The translations under genes and the position numbers were made by a program. Under the pieces are notes generated by a model, which saw only the letters and a list, made by a program, of their open reading frames with translations, searched no databases and was not told the DNA's origin. A stretch of DNA of 64,000 nt from CAVYUC01 sp963816685 (GTDB lineage: Bacteria; Bacteroidota; Bacteroidia; Bacteroidales; Prolixibacteraceae), in assembly GCA_963816685.1 (NCBI GenBank), contig CAWFMB010000016.1, positions 310,001 to 374,000 on the forward strand. The letters are read 5' to 3'. Positions 17,744 through 27,778 of this stretch are shown here, piece by piece. Each line of letters begins with the position of its first letter. The first letter of the stretch is position 1.

Positions 17744-18514
17744 TTAATGGTCACGGGTGAAAACAGGCCGGTTTGATTTTGACATTCGCGGATTAAACCT
17801 GTAACCTTCCATATGGAAAGCCTGCAAATCATACTCATTCGTAATATCATTTTCAAGAATAAACCTTGTCATCAGACCGCGTGCTTTTTTGGCAAAAAAA
17901 GAGATAATAACATATTTGTCGTCCTTTAAATCCCTGAATTCAGGAGTAATAATCTCTTTTTTAAGAACTTTGGTATCGATGCTTTTAAAATATTCATTGG
18001 AAGCCAGATTAATCAGGACATCGCTCCCCGACTCTGTAACAGCCTGTTTTATTTTCTTTGAAAGTTGAGGATTCCAGAATTCATATAAACTTTCGGATTT
18101 GTAATACTTCAGCTTTGTTCCCATTTCCAACCGGTAAGGTTGAATTAAATCCAGCGGTCGAAGAACACCATATAATCCCGATAAAATTCTTACCCGCCTC
18201 TGTGTCAATTGCAATTTTTCTTCCGAAAGTGAAGGTGCATCAAGTCCTTGATAAACATCCCCGTTAAATGCCAGAACAGCTTGTTTTGCATTTTCAACTG
18301 AAAACGGAAGACTCCAGTTCTGATATCGGTTGAAATTCAATTCTCCCAAATCTTTTGAAATTCCCATCAGTTTGGACAATTGCTGCGGGCTCATCTTTTT
18401 TAACCGCTCTGCAAGTTTCTTCGTATCGTCGAGCATTTCGGGCAAAGTAAATGCCGATGTTGTGGCTGGTGTTTCAAAATCAAGTGTTTTTGCCGGTGAT
18501 AATACTATTAACAT
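17744..18514 (-). CDS. yaaA: Peroxide stress protein YaaA (DUF328/UPF0246)
   Basis: 256 residues from the ATG at 18514, which begins directly with the family signature 'MLIVLSPAKTLDFE'. The upstream ATG at 18547 adds 11 unlike residues. Other family blocks: 'FNGDVYQGLDA', 'RILSGLYGVLRPLDLIQPYRLEMGTKL' and 'FFAKKARGLMTRF'. In E. coli YaaA is induced by OxyR and lowers free intracellular iron during peroxide stress; an oxyR gene lies about 4 kb away here, but no operator was seen. Confidence 0.92.
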   Translation of the reverse strand: MLIVLSPAKTLDFETPATTSAFTLPEMLDDTKKLAERLKKMSPQQLSKLMGISKDLGELNFNRYQNWSLPFSVENAKQAVLAFNGDVYQGLDAPSLSEEKLQLTQRRVRILSGLYGVLRPLDLIQPYRLEMGTKLKYYKSESLYEFWNPQLSKKIKQAVTESGSDVLINLASNEYFKSIDTKVLKKEIITPEFRDLKDDKYVIISFFAKKARGLMTRFILENDITNEYDLQAFHMEGYRFNPRMSKSNRPVFTRDH

Positions 18515-18771
18515 GATATAATCGGGTTTATTTTTACCAACAATCAAATCACTATAAAGTTAGAGAAAAATGGAATAATCTGAGATCGACATGCTGTAAA
18601 AGCATCCCAGATGCCGGATTTTATGCATTCAAAAATGATTCCATAAACTGTGTCCGCCTTCTGTTAAAACTGCGTTTCATTTCGTTTAAAAAAACCTAAT
18701 GTGATTACAATCCTGCTCGTAACTTAAAACCACACACGTGATTTAAATCGCTACTGGTTTTATTATTCGTA

Positions 18772-21123
18772 TTACAAACCTTGCTGAATGGAATTAATTG
18801 CCTGTTGAATGGCCATCTTATCCTGTTCTGAAATCCCCTCAGTTTTCAGGGCCTGTTCATATACCTGCACTGCTTCTTTTTTCCTGCCGTCACTCACATA
18901 AATATCTGCAAGCAGACTCGCGGCATTTAAATACTGCGGATAATTTTTGATAATTCCCTGTAATGTTTTAACTGCCGAAGTTTTCTGATTGTTTTCCAAC
19001 TGGTAATACGCCAAAGTGTAACTGTATTTCGGGTCTTCCGGTGCAGCCTCCGCAGCAATTTTAGCATATTCAATGGCCTCTCCCGGATTTCTTCTTGCGG
19101 TAATCACACTTAAATTATAAGCAGCAACTGCCTGTTTTGGATTAGCCTGAAGAGCAGTTTTTAAAGCTTTTTCGGCTTCATCCATTTTGCCTTGTTCAGC
19201 CAGTAAGAGGCCCAAATTCAGATTAGCAGCTTCATTATCCGGATCCACTTCAATTGCCTTTTTAAGATTCTCCTCTGCTTTCGATGTATTACCAATATAT
19301 GAATATAAAACACTGCTGTTGATGAGTGGCATTAGTGCTTCGGGATATAAACGCGCTGCTGTTTCATAGGAATCCAGCGCTTTTTGGGCCTCTCCCCTGT
19401 TTTGATGAAAAATTCCAAGGTTATAATGCGAACTCCAGTCATCGGGACGGGTAACCACAGAATTCATATATTCCTCCGTCACCTCGGCAACCAGTAGCTT
19501 TTCGGTTTCTGAAAAATCTCCTGCCGGAAAACCTGCCAATGAATTGGCTGCTGAAATCCTAACCAAACGGAATTCATCGTCACAAACAGCAATGAGTGCA
19601 TCTTTTGCCGTTTCCGAATAATTTCCGGTTAACGAAGCTGCGGCAGCTGCCCTAACCAGCGGTGACTCGTTTTTTGTTGCACCAATAACCACAGGCCATT
19701 TTTTCTCATTGGTACAATTTGCCAGCAGACGAATAAAGGAAGTAATAACTATTTCATTCTGTTTATCATTCTGAATGATTTCCAACATCTTATCCAGGTT
19801 TCCCCATTCATTCAACCGGGCTTCTTTTATCAGTTGCGCCCACTTCAACGTCTCTTCCTGATAATTCCCGTTCTTCCGTTGTTTTACAATTTTATTGGCC
19901 CATTCTGCCGATTTATCCTTATGACAGAGATTACAGGCATTTGGCGAATCAAACCTGATTGTAGCCTCGGGCATCGGCGGCCGGAAAGAATGATCACTGC
20001 GCACCATCCGGCCAAACTCGGTTTTCGGCATGTGGCAATTCACACATATTGCTCCTTCGCTGCCAGCCTTATGTCCCGAATGTTCAGCTACATTTTCAAC
20101 ATTTACTGCATGACATTTTACACAGGCATCATTCGGATTATCTTTAAACCGGTTGCGTCCGCTGGAAGTATGACAGGTCACACAGTGCAAATCGCTCTCC
20201 GCCTTGCATGGATTCATCATCCAGCCGGTGTAGGTATAATTCTCACCCAAATCACGGCCATCCGGATAGAAATCCGGATTTTCAAATGTGGTCAAATCAT
20301 AATTGTCAAAATACCTGTCGCCAGGCATATAGCTGGCGGTAACAGGTTGCATTTTCGCATGACAGGGTGCACATGAGGCATTATGTTGTGCCGGTGTAAA
20401 TTTTTTAGTTACAATCAAACCAATATCTTCAGGTTCTTCTCCTTCCTTTAAATTTTTGAAAATACGAACATGTTCGCTGCTCGGCCCATGGCAGGTCTCA
20501 CAGTTGATGCCCGGTTCTTTCCATGTGGTTTCGTATGAATCAGCAGTTAAATTAAAATTTGTGGTTAACTGGCTCACATGGCAACCGTAACAAGAAGTAT
20601 TAAAAGTGTACATGCGGTCTTTCCATGGCAGTGCTTCATCAGGTGTTCCTTCGGGAAAATGACGTACTGCCGATTCAGGATTGTTGTACCATACTTTTTT
20701 ATCTACATCATACGCAAGAGGAATGGTTTGCAGTTTTCCTTTTTCAAGCGGAGTAAGAAAATAAAAAACATTTTTGCCCCCCAGCGCCCAAACTACATCA
20801 TATTCCTTTACCACGTCATCCTTTTTCTCGAACATTACCATGGAAGTATCTTTATAATCAACACGATATAATTTTCCTTCCAGCGAAAATTCATCACTCG
20901 GCGGAACATTTTCTTCAGCAATAAAAGCAGCATTAATGGGTTGCATTGCTTTCCCATGATGAGAAGGTGACCACAGTTTGTAAAACTTTTCATGACACTG
21001 GATACAACTCTCCGACCCTGAATATTCACCTTCAACAGCCTTATCATTACTTCGCTGCACACATGATAAAGCACTGACCGAAAGCAATATATAAACCAAC
21101 CAATAGATATTTCTGCCCACCAT
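18772..21123 (-). CDS. Octaheme c-type cytochrome with C-terminal TPR repeats
   Basis: 783 residues. The N-terminus is a lipoprotein-type signal ('LLSVSALSC'). The first half has eight CXXCH haem sites: CIQCH, CYGCH, CETCH, CAPCH, CVTCH, CVKCH, CVNCH and CNLCH, in the arrangement of cytochrome c-554-like multihaem proteins. A HEAT-like helical stretch follows (about residues 430-540), then about six TPR units to the C-terminus. Probably outer-membrane or periplasmic. Electron transfer or haem-based redox catalysis is likely, but the substrate cannot be read. It is monocistronic by context. Confidence 0.88.
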   Translation of the reverse strand: MVGRNIYWLVYILLSVSALSCVQRSNDKAVEGEYSGSESCIQCHEKFYKLWSPSHHGKAMQPINAAFIAEENVPPSDEFSLEGKLYRVDYKDTSMVMFEKKDDVVKEYDVVWALGGKNVFYFLTPLEKGKLQTIPLAYDVDKKVWYNNPESAVRHFPEGTPDEALPWKDRMYTFNTSCYGCHVSQLTTNFNLTADSYETTWKEPGINCETCHGPSSEHVRIFKNLKEGEEPEDIGLIVTKKFTPAQHNASCAPCHAKMQPVTASYMPGDRYFDNYDLTTFENPDFYPDGRDLGENYTYTGWMMNPCKAESDLHCVTCHTSSGRNRFKDNPNDACVKCHAVNVENVAEHSGHKAGSEGAICVNCHMPKTEFGRMVRSDHSFRPPMPEATIRFDSPNACNLCHKDKSAEWANKIVKQRKNGNYQEETLKWAQLIKEARLNEWGNLDKMLEIIQNDKQNEIVITSFIRLLANCTNEKKWPVVIGATKNESPLVRAAAAASLTGNYSETAKDALIAVCDDEFRLVRISAANSLAGFPAGDFSETEKLLVAEVTEEYMNSVVTRPDDWSSHYNLGIFHQNRGEAQKALDSYETAARLYPEALMPLINSSVLYSYIGNTSKAEENLKKAIEVDPDNEAANLNLGLLLAEQGKMDEAEKALKTALQANPKQAVAAYNLSVITARRNPGEAIEYAKIAAEAAPEDPKYSYTLAYYQLENNQKTSAVKTLQGIIKNYPQYLNAASLLADIYVSDGRKKEAVQVYEQALKTEGISEQDKMAIQQAINSIQQGL

Positions 21124-21332
21124 TTCTTCAAGTTTTGAAATACAAATATTGCGATATTTTGATAAAGAATGAATTTAATTTACAAGGAGTTTAACCTCTT
21201 AATATTTGACATTTCACTATTTCGCGACTGCTGGTATTATTGAAAGCTCAATTTGAATTGAAACCACAAGTAAAAATTCGTGTTATAAATATAAGAGGAA
21301 CTTTTATAAATCAATAAACAACTACTATTTAT

Positions 21333-22544
21333 ATGAAAATCGGAATCCTTCGCGAAGGGAAAATACCACAGGACAAACGAGTACCACTGACGCCGGAACA
21401 ATGCATTGAAGTACAAAAGAAATTTCCTGGGACAGAGATTATAGTTCAACCGTCGGCTGTGCGTATTTTTAAAGATGAAGAATATAAAAATGCAGGGTTG
21501 GAGGTTAAAGAAAATTTAAATGAATGTTCAGTTTTGTTTGGTGTAAAAGAAGTTCCGGAAGAAGATTTAATTGCAGATAAAATATACTTTTTCTTTTCGC
21601 ATACCATTAAGAAACAACCCTACAACCGTAAATTGCTGCAAACTGTTCTGGAAAAAAGTATTCAACTGGTGGATTATGAAGTATTAACAGATGCCAGTGG
21701 CTTCCGGATTATTGGATTTGGCCGTTATGCAGGATTGGTTGGGGCTTACAGCGGTCTCCGTGCATTTGGTTTACACAGCGGGTTATATCAGCTTATACCG
21801 GCTTATCAATGTTTCAATCTCCATGAAATGCTCATACAATTGAAGGAAGTTAAACTTCCACCGGTAAAAATTGCTGTTACCGGCGACGGAAGAGTGGCCG
21901 GCGGCGCATTGGAAGTTCTGGATTTCATGAAAATCAAAAAAGTTTCGCCTTACGAATTTTTAAAAACAGAGCGTCCGCAACATCCGGTTTTCGTTCAACT
22001 AATCCCTCAAAATTACGTGAAACGAAAAGATGGAGAAGCCTTCGATTTATTCCATTTTTTCAATCATCCCGGGCAATATGAAAATGCATTTCTCCCGTTT
22101 GCACGAACTACCGATTTGTTAATAGCCGCGGCCTATTGGGATCCGAAAGCGCCGGTTTTATTTACTGCTGAAGAAATGAAAAATGAAGCTTTTCGAATTA
22201 AAGTAATCTCAGATATTACCTGCGACATTGAAGGTTCAATCCCTTCTACAAAAAGAGCAGCAACAATTGATGATCCGTTTTATGACTACAATCCGCTTAC
22301 CGAAAGTACAGAGCCTGCTTTTTCAGGCACAAAGAACGTAACGGTGCAGGCAGTCGATAATTTACCCTGCGAATTGCCAAGGGACGCATCAGAAGATTTT
22401 GGCCGAAACCTCATCGATAATGTTTTACCCGCCTTAATTGGAGAAGACACAGATGGAATAATTGAGCGGGCAACAATCACCAAAAACGGGCAGATAGCCA
22501 AACCTTTTGCGTATTTGCAGGATTTCGTGGATGACCGGCAATAA
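21333..22544 (+). CDS. Saccharopine-dehydrogenase-like NAD(P)-dependent oxidoreductase
   Basis: 403 residues. The N-terminal 'MKIGILREGKIPQDKRVPLTP' is the alanine-dehydrogenase/transhydrogenase N-domain. The later 'GFGRYAGLVGAYSGLRAFG' and 'VAVTGDGRVAGG'-like segment ('IAVTGDGRVAGGAL') resemble lysine-forming saccharopine dehydrogenase (LYS1), as do 'ISDITCDIEGSIPST' and 'NLPCELPRDASEDFG'. These enzymes release lysine from saccharopine with NAD+ or run in reverse. No lysine 2-oxoglutarate reductase partner is nearby, so the substrate is open. It is convergent with htpG through a shared terminator. Confidence 0.78.
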   Translation: MKIGILREGKIPQDKRVPLTPEQCIEVQKKFPGTEIIVQPSAVRIFKDEEYKNAGLEVKENLNECSVLFGVKEVPEEDLIADKIYFFFSHTIKKQPYNRKLLQTVLEKSIQLVDYEVLTDASGFRIIGFGRYAGLVGAYSGLRAFGLHSGLYQLIPAYQCFNLHEMLIQLKEVKLPPVKIAVTGDGRVAGGALEVLDFMKIKKVSPYEFLKTERPQHPVFVQLIPQNYVKRKDGEAFDLFHFFNHPGQYENAFLPFARTTDLLIAAAYWDPKAPVLFTAEEMKNEAFRIKVISDITCDIEGSIPSTKRAATIDDPFYDYNPLTESTEPAFSGTKNVTVQAVDNLPCELPRDASEDFGRNLIDNVLPALIGEDTDGIIERATITKNGQIAKPFAYLQDFVDDRQ

Positions 22545-22574
22545 AAAACGCCATCTGAAATCAGACAGCGTTTT
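22545..22574. terminator. Bidirectional terminator between the LYS1-like gene and htpG
   Basis: AAAACGC...TCTGA / TCAGA...GCGTTTT, a near-perfect hairpin with A-rich and T-rich flanks, lying between two convergent genes. Confidence 0.88.
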
Positions 22575-22596
22575 ATTCAAACCAATTCCATTTAAA

Positions 22597-24657
22597 TTAT
22601 TTTATCAACTCAACACTTCGTCTTACAAATTTGTCCAAATCGGCACCTTTTAGTAATCCATTTGCCAGCAATGCCAAATCAACCAATTGTCTGGCAAGTT
22701 TATTTTGTTTGCCAAATTCAGTAAGCTGTGTACGTTTTGTCTCTTCCAGTTTTGAAAGTTCACTGTTTAAAGCATCCAGTTTTTCCTTATCTGCCTGCGG
22801 AACTTCCTCTTCTTTTTTACCTTCTCTGGCTTTTTCCAGTTTGCTGACTTCCTCTTTTCTCGATTTAATGTCAGCGTTAAATTCTTCCAGTTTTTTACCG
22901 AGCTTTTTATCTTTTGCTTCCAGTACTTTTTTCACCAATGGGTGCCCGGTATTTACCATCAGGTTCATATTATCGGGCATTTCGCCATAAAAATTCATTC
23001 CACCCTGCGCCTGGCTCATATCTTTCATCCGGCGCATAAATTCGTTTTGCGTAATTACAATGGGACTTCCATTTTCACCTAAATCCTTAAAATCGACAAT
23101 AAACGAATATTTTGTATTTTCAGGACATACTGCCTGGAAAACCGGCGATAATTCCTGTTTCTGTTCCCAGTTCAGTTCTTCTTTTTCCGAATCTTCTTTC
23201 TTGATAAGGTTTTCCACCACATCAGAATCGACACGGACAAACTGTTTATCAGTATATTTCTGTTCGAACTTGTTGATTAAATGCGGCGCCAGTACATCAT
23301 CCAGTATCAAAACATCGTAACCCTTATTTTTGGCCCCTTCAACAAATGTATATTGTTCTTCCGCATTGGTAGTATACAAATAAACCAGTTTTTTATCTTT
23401 ATCAGTCTGGCTTTCCTTAATCAGTTTTTCATACTCCTCGAAAGTGAAATATTTACCTTCGGTATTTTTGAACAGGAAAAATTTCATCGCCCGCTCATTA
23501 AATTTGTCATCAGTGAGCATTCCGTACTCAATAAATATTTTAAGGTCGTCCCATTTCTTCTCGAAATCTTCTCTGTTATCCTTAAAAATTTCGCTTAAAC
23601 GATCTGATACTTTTTTAGTAATGTGGCTGCTGATTTTCTTTACATTTGAATCACTTTGCAGATATGAACGGGAAACGTTCAGCGGAATATCCGGAGAATC
23701 GAGCACCCCGTGCAACATTGTCAAAAATTCAGGAACAATCCCTTCTACCGAATCAGTTACAAAAACCTGGTTGCTGTACAACTGGATTTTATTTTTCTGA
23801 ACTTCAAAATTGTTTTTGATTTTCGGGAAATAAAGAATACCGGTAAGATTAAACGGATAATCCACATTCAGGTGAATATTGAACAGCGGCTCATCGGCCA
23901 TCGGGTACAAACGGCGATAGAAGTTTTTATAATCTTCATCTTTCAAATCGGCAGGCATTTTTGTCCATGCCGGTTCTGTATCATTAATCTGGTTATCTTC
24001 TTTGGTTTCCACCTGTTTGCCATCTTTCCACTCTTTTTTCTTTCCAAAAACAACAGGAACAGGAAGAAATTTACAATACCGCTCCAGAATTTCCTCGATT
24101 TTATGCTCCTCCAGAAACTCTTCCGAATCTTTATTGATGTGCATAACAATGTCGGTACCCACCTCTTCTTTTTGCACCTCTTCAATAGTAAATTCCGGAG
24201 TACCGTTACAGGTCCATTTAATGGGCTGTGCACCTTCCTTATATGATTTTGTTACGATATCAACTTCTTCGGAAACCATAAATGAACTGTAGAAACCAAG
24301 ACCAAAATGACCAATTATGGCATTGGCATCGTTCTTATATTTTTCAAGAAATTCATTCGCTCCTGAAAAAGCAATCTGGTTAATGTACTTTTCTATTTCT
24401 TCGGCTGTCATCCCAATCCCGTTGTCAGAAACTGTGATAGTTTTTGCCTGTTTATCAAGTTTAACCTGAACTTTCAAATTCCCGATATCGCCTTTAAATT
24501 CTTCTTTAAAAGCCAGCGTTTTCAATTTTTGGGTTGCATCTACTGCATTGGAAACAATTTCCCGGAGAAAGATATCATGGTCGGAATAAAGAAACTTTTT
24601 GATGATTGGGAAAAGGTTCTCACTCGTTACACCAATTTTACCTGTTTGCATATCCAT
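22597..24657 (-). CDS. htpG: Molecular chaperone HtpG (Hsp90)
   Basis: 686 residues. GHKL ATPase N-domain with 'NAVDATQKL' (the catalytic Glu-Asn helix begins at 'LREIVSNAVDA'), 'DNGIGMT' and 'IGHFGLGFYSSF'; middle domain with 'NVSRSYLQSD' and 'LPLNVSR'-type segment; C-terminal dimerisation domain with 'PLVKKVLEAKD'. There is an acidic, lysine-rich insertion near residues 590-640, common in Bacteroidota. Cytosolic ATP-dependent chaperone. A second ATG two codons in is an equally possible start. Confidence 0.97.
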   Translation of the reverse strand: MDMQTGKIGVTSENLFPIIKKFLYSDHDIFLREIVSNAVDATQKLKTLAFKEEFKGDIGNLKVQVKLDKQAKTITVSDNGIGMTAEEIEKYINQIAFSGANEFLEKYKNDANAIIGHFGLGFYSSFMVSEEVDIVTKSYKEGAQPIKWTCNGTPEFTIEEVQKEEVGTDIVMHINKDSEEFLEEHKIEEILERYCKFLPVPVVFGKKKEWKDGKQVETKEDNQINDTEPAWTKMPADLKDEDYKNFYRRLYPMADEPLFNIHLNVDYPFNLTGILYFPKIKNNFEVQKNKIQLYSNQVFVTDSVEGIVPEFLTMLHGVLDSPDIPLNVSRSYLQSDSNVKKISSHITKKVSDRLSEIFKDNREDFEKKWDDLKIFIEYGMLTDDKFNERAMKFFLFKNTEGKYFTFEEYEKLIKESQTDKDKKLVYLYTTNAEEQYTFVEGAKNKGYDVLILDDVLAPHLINKFEQKYTDKQFVRVDSDVVENLIKKEDSEKEELNWEQKQELSPVFQAVCPENTKYSFIVDFKDLGENGSPIVITQNEFMRRMKDMSQAQGGMNFYGEMPDNMNLMVNTGHPLVKKVLEAKDKKLGKKLEEFNADIKSRKEEVSKLEKAREGKKEEEVPQADKEKLDALNSELSKLEETKRTQLTEFGKQNKLARQLVDLALLANGLLKGADLDKFVRRSVELIK

Positions 24658-25038
24658 TCGTTTTTAATTTTATATTTTCGGTTTAACGTCCGCAAAAACT
24701 CAAACAACATGCCAACGGTTTTTTATGACGAATTGGCAGATTCAAAAAGATGTGCCGGTTAAAATTTACAACATTTGGCCCATAAATTCTGATTAGCAGA
24801 TTTATTAATTGCAGTCTCAGGCATTGGGTTAATCAAAACAGAAAAGCGTCTGGGTTTCAGCCTAAAGTTCAAGGTATTGAATATTAATTCTATAAAAATC
24901 ATCATTGTTCATTTTCAATGAATTTAACGTTTTTACAAGACAACAATGATTAGAAATCCATTTATAATGATTTATTCCCTGCATTTTTTAAATGAAAGTC
25001 ATTTAATTTGTGTCTTCTATATAAAAGCCAAATTGATA
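24658..25038. other. 381-base divergent upstream region
   Basis: It separates htpG from the aminotransferase gene and should hold both promoters. No element fits the -7 consensus well enough to call, and no gene is visible. Confidence 0.4.
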
Positions 25039-26499
25039 ATGCTGGAAAACTATTTCAATAAATTCAGGAAGAACATCATCGGAATTGACCAGGAATTTGA
25101 AACTCCATTCGGAACGAAAAAAATTGTTTATGCCGACTGGATTGCCAGCGGAAGACTTTACCAACCCATTGAAGATAAAATCTCAAAAGTTTTTGGACCA
25201 TTTGTTGGCAATACGCACACCGAAACCAGTGAAACAGGTACGCGCATGACGTATGCTTACCACAAATCACATGAAATCATAAAAAAACATTTAAACGCCG
25301 GGCCGAACGATATTATTATCACTGCCGGCTCCGGGATGACTGCTGTAATTAATAAATTTCAACGTATTCTGGGCTTGAAATACTGTGCCAGACTTTCACA
25401 TACAAAATGTTTGAAAGAACGGGAGCGCCCGGTGGTTTTTGTCACTCATATGGAACACCACTCGAACCAAACATCCTGGTACGAAACCAATGCCGATGTA
25501 GTGGTGATTGAGCCGGATAAAGATTTGCTTGTTCATCCCGGGAACCTGCGAAAAACAATGGAAGGATACAAGGATCGGCCTTTTAAAATTGGTTCGTTTA
25601 CAGCCTGTTCGAATGTTACCGGGGTGAGAACTCCTTATAAAGAACTGGCGCGCATCATGCATGAAAACGGGGGCGTTTGTTTTATCGATTTTGCAGCATC
25701 GGCACCTTACGATGATATTGACATGCATCCGGAAGACCCAATGGAAAAACTGGATGCAGTGATGTTTTCTCCTCATAAATTTTTGGGTGGACCAGGATCG
25801 AGTGGTGTCTTGGTCTTCGATGCCAGCATGTACAAAAATGAAGTGCCCGATAATCCCGGTGGCGGTACTGTAGACTGGACCAACCGATGGGGAAAATATA
25901 AATATGTGGACGATATAGAAGCCCGCGAAGATGGAGGAACCCCGGGATTCTTGCAATCCATCCGTGCAGCTCTGGCCATTGAATTAAAACAGCAAATGGA
26001 TATCCGGATGATAAAAAAACGGGAAGCCGAACTGTTACAACTTGCCTTCAACGGGTTGGATAAAGTAAATGGTTTGAAAATTCTGGCTGACAATGTTCGG
26101 GAAAGACTTGGAGTTATTTCGTTTTATATCGATGGAATTCATTACAATCTTTTGGTACAGATATTAAATGATAAATACGGCATTCAAACGCGCGGCGGTT
26201 GTGCCTGTGCCGGAACTTACGGACATTTTCTGCTGGAAGTTACCTACGAACAGTCGAAAGAAATAACCGATAAAATAAATCACGGCGACCTTTCTGTTAA
26301 ACCCGGCTGGGTGCGTTGGTCACTGCACCCAACTATGACGAATGCAGAAGTTGAACTGATGATAACAGCACTGCAGGATATTGTTAAAAATATATATAAA
26401 TACAAAAAACAGTATCTGTATGACAACCGCAAAAATATCTTTTGGCACATGAATGATGTAAGTGATGCAGAATTGGTGAAAAGCTGGTTTACCCTTTAA
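25039..26499 (+). CDS. Class V aminotransferase / cysteine desulfurase-like PLP enzyme
   Basis: 486 residues from the ATG at 25039; the frame is open to 24946 but the upstream 31 residues look non-coding. The PLP-binding Lys is K247 in 'FSPHKFLGGPGSSG', and 'CAGTYGH' follows a 'TRGGCAC' loop that resembles the catalytic Cys loop of SufS/NifS-type enzymes. It is longer than SufS and has no suf genes nearby, so a desulfurase or other lyase role on an unknown substrate is possible. Cytoplasmic. Confidence 0.82.
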   Translation: MLENYFNKFRKNIIGIDQEFETPFGTKKIVYADWIASGRLYQPIEDKISKVFGPFVGNTHTETSETGTRMTYAYHKSHEIIKKHLNAGPNDIIITAGSGMTAVINKFQRILGLKYCARLSHTKCLKERERPVVFVTHMEHHSNQTSWYETNADVVVIEPDKDLLVHPGNLRKTMEGYKDRPFKIGSFTACSNVTGVRTPYKELARIMHENGGVCFIDFAASAPYDDIDMHPEDPMEKLDAVMFSPHKFLGGPGSSGVLVFDASMYKNEVPDNPGGGTVDWTNRWGKYKYVDDIEAREDGGTPGFLQSIRAALAIELKQQMDIRMIKKREAELLQLAFNGLDKVNGLKILADNVRERLGVISFYIDGIHYNLLVQILNDKYGIQTRGGCACAGTYGHFLLEVTYEQSKEITDKINHGDLSVKPGWVRWSLHPTMTNAEVELMITALQDIVKNIYKYKKQYLYDNRKNIFWHMNDVSDAELVKSWFTL

Positions 26500-26606
26500 T
26501 AGTCAAAGTAATACCATATCTTTATAAGATGGCGGATACCACAGGCATCAATTTAATTAAATCCGCCGCTGAACATATTGAAACATAAAATGCAAATTTT
26601 AGAAAT

Positions 26607-27359
26607 ATGAAAAAATACAAAACCGGATTGGTGTTAAGCGGAGGAGGATCGCGTGGTTTTGCACACCTTGGTGTTGTCGCAGCGCTTTATGAAAACGGCA
26701 TTATTCCCGATGTAATTTCTGGTGTAAGCGCCGGGGCAATAGCAGGCGCTTTTGTTGCAGCAGGAAAATCGCCGGTAGAAACAATGGAGATTTTCAATAA
26801 AGGATGGTTTCTCAGGTACACAAAAACACAAATTCCGGTTGACGGCTTTTTCAAACTAAAAGGCATGAAAGGGATTATCGATAAGGAAATTGAAATAAAA
26901 AATATTGAAGATCTCAAAATCCCAATTTACATTGGAGTTTCCAATCTGAATAAAGGAACAGTTGAGTACATAAGTCACGGCCCGCTGAGCCAGTGGGTGC
27001 TGGCTTCATCTTCCATTCCGGTTTTGTTTTCACCGGTTGAAATTGATGGCGTTTTGTATGCCGATGGAGGGATTCTGGACAATATACCAATTGAACCTAT
27101 CAAAAACGATTGCGAGAAAATTATTGCTGTTAATATAACGCCCATCAATCCCCAGGAGAAACTTAAAAATATGATTCAGATAATTTCCCGTACTTTTTAT
27201 ATGAATGTGAATGCCAACAAAAATGAGGTAAACAAATATGCCACTATTTATATAGAACCCGAAGGAATAAGCAAATATGATATTTTTGGCCGAGGCCATT
27301 CAAAGGAGTTATTTAATTTGGGTTATGAATCTGCAAAAAATATCCGGTTTAATAATTAA
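26607..27359 (+). CDS. Patatin-like phospholipase
   Basis: 250 residues. The oxyanion loop 'GGGSRG' is at residues 12-17, the nucleophile S41 is in 'GVSAG', and the catalytic Asp D153 is in 'ADGG', making the full Ser-Asp dyad. There is no signal peptide and no C-terminal barrel, so this is the short cytoplasmic RssA-like type that acts on acyl esters. It starts 107 bases after the aminotransferase. Confidence 0.92.
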   Translation: MKKYKTGLVLSGGGSRGFAHLGVVAALYENGIIPDVISGVSAGAIAGAFVAAGKSPVETMEIFNKGWFLRYTKTQIPVDGFFKLKGMKGIIDKEIEIKNIEDLKIPIYIGVSNLNKGTVEYISHGPLSQWVLASSSIPVLFSPVEIDGVLYADGGILDNIPIEPIKNDCEKIIAVNITPINPQEKLKNMIQIISRTFYMNVNANKNEVNKYATIYIEPEGISKYDIFGRGHSKELFNLGYESAKNIRFNN

Positions 27360-27500
27360 GTTCACTCCGAAGTAAAAACGATAAAAGATAATATAAAATA
27401 CAAGGGCACTAAAATCCACAAAACAAACATTATGAGCTTTCCATATTTTCGGCAATAGGTTTAACGAACATGATAAAAACAGAAGAATTTTTTAAAAGAT

Positions 27501-27531
27501 TTTGCCAATGTAAAAACAATTAATACATTTG
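27501..27531 (+). promoter_or_regulatory. Promoter of the tRNA-Ser/tRNA-Pro cluster
   Basis: TTTG at 27501-27504 and TACATTTG at 27524-27531, spaced by 19 bases, is a textbook Bacteroidota promoter. It lies about 147 bases before tRNA-Ser with no gene between. Confidence 0.75.
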
Positions 27532-27677
27532 CACGCACGAAAAAACAGGGTAACAAGCGTTCTTTAAAAGTTGTAAATGAAAACCGTTGACAGTTAAAAA
27601 CAACGGATGTAAATTTAGCAATTTACCACAATATTATGACAGCGAAACCAACAGATATAATTGGTTTTAAAATCGAA

Positions 27678-27766
27678 GGTGAGGTGGGTGAGTGGCTGAA
27701 ACCACCGGTTTGCTAAACCGGCGTACGGGTAATACTGTACCGCGGGTTCGAATCCCGCCCTCACCG
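27678..27766 (+). tRNA. tRNA-Ser (anticodon GCU)
   Basis: 89 bases with a long variable arm. The acceptor GGTGAGG/CCTCACC pairs fully with G as discriminator; the anticodon loop TTGCTAA gives GCT. The variable arm TACGGGTAATACTGTA and T-loop TTCGAAT are normal. Confidence 0.96.
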
Positions 27767-27778
27767 CTTGTTTAGTAT

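Noticed and set aside
23710..24246. 178-codon plus-strand frame inside htpG
   Set aside because: It is antisense to a fully conserved htpG and has the biased composition of a shadow frame.
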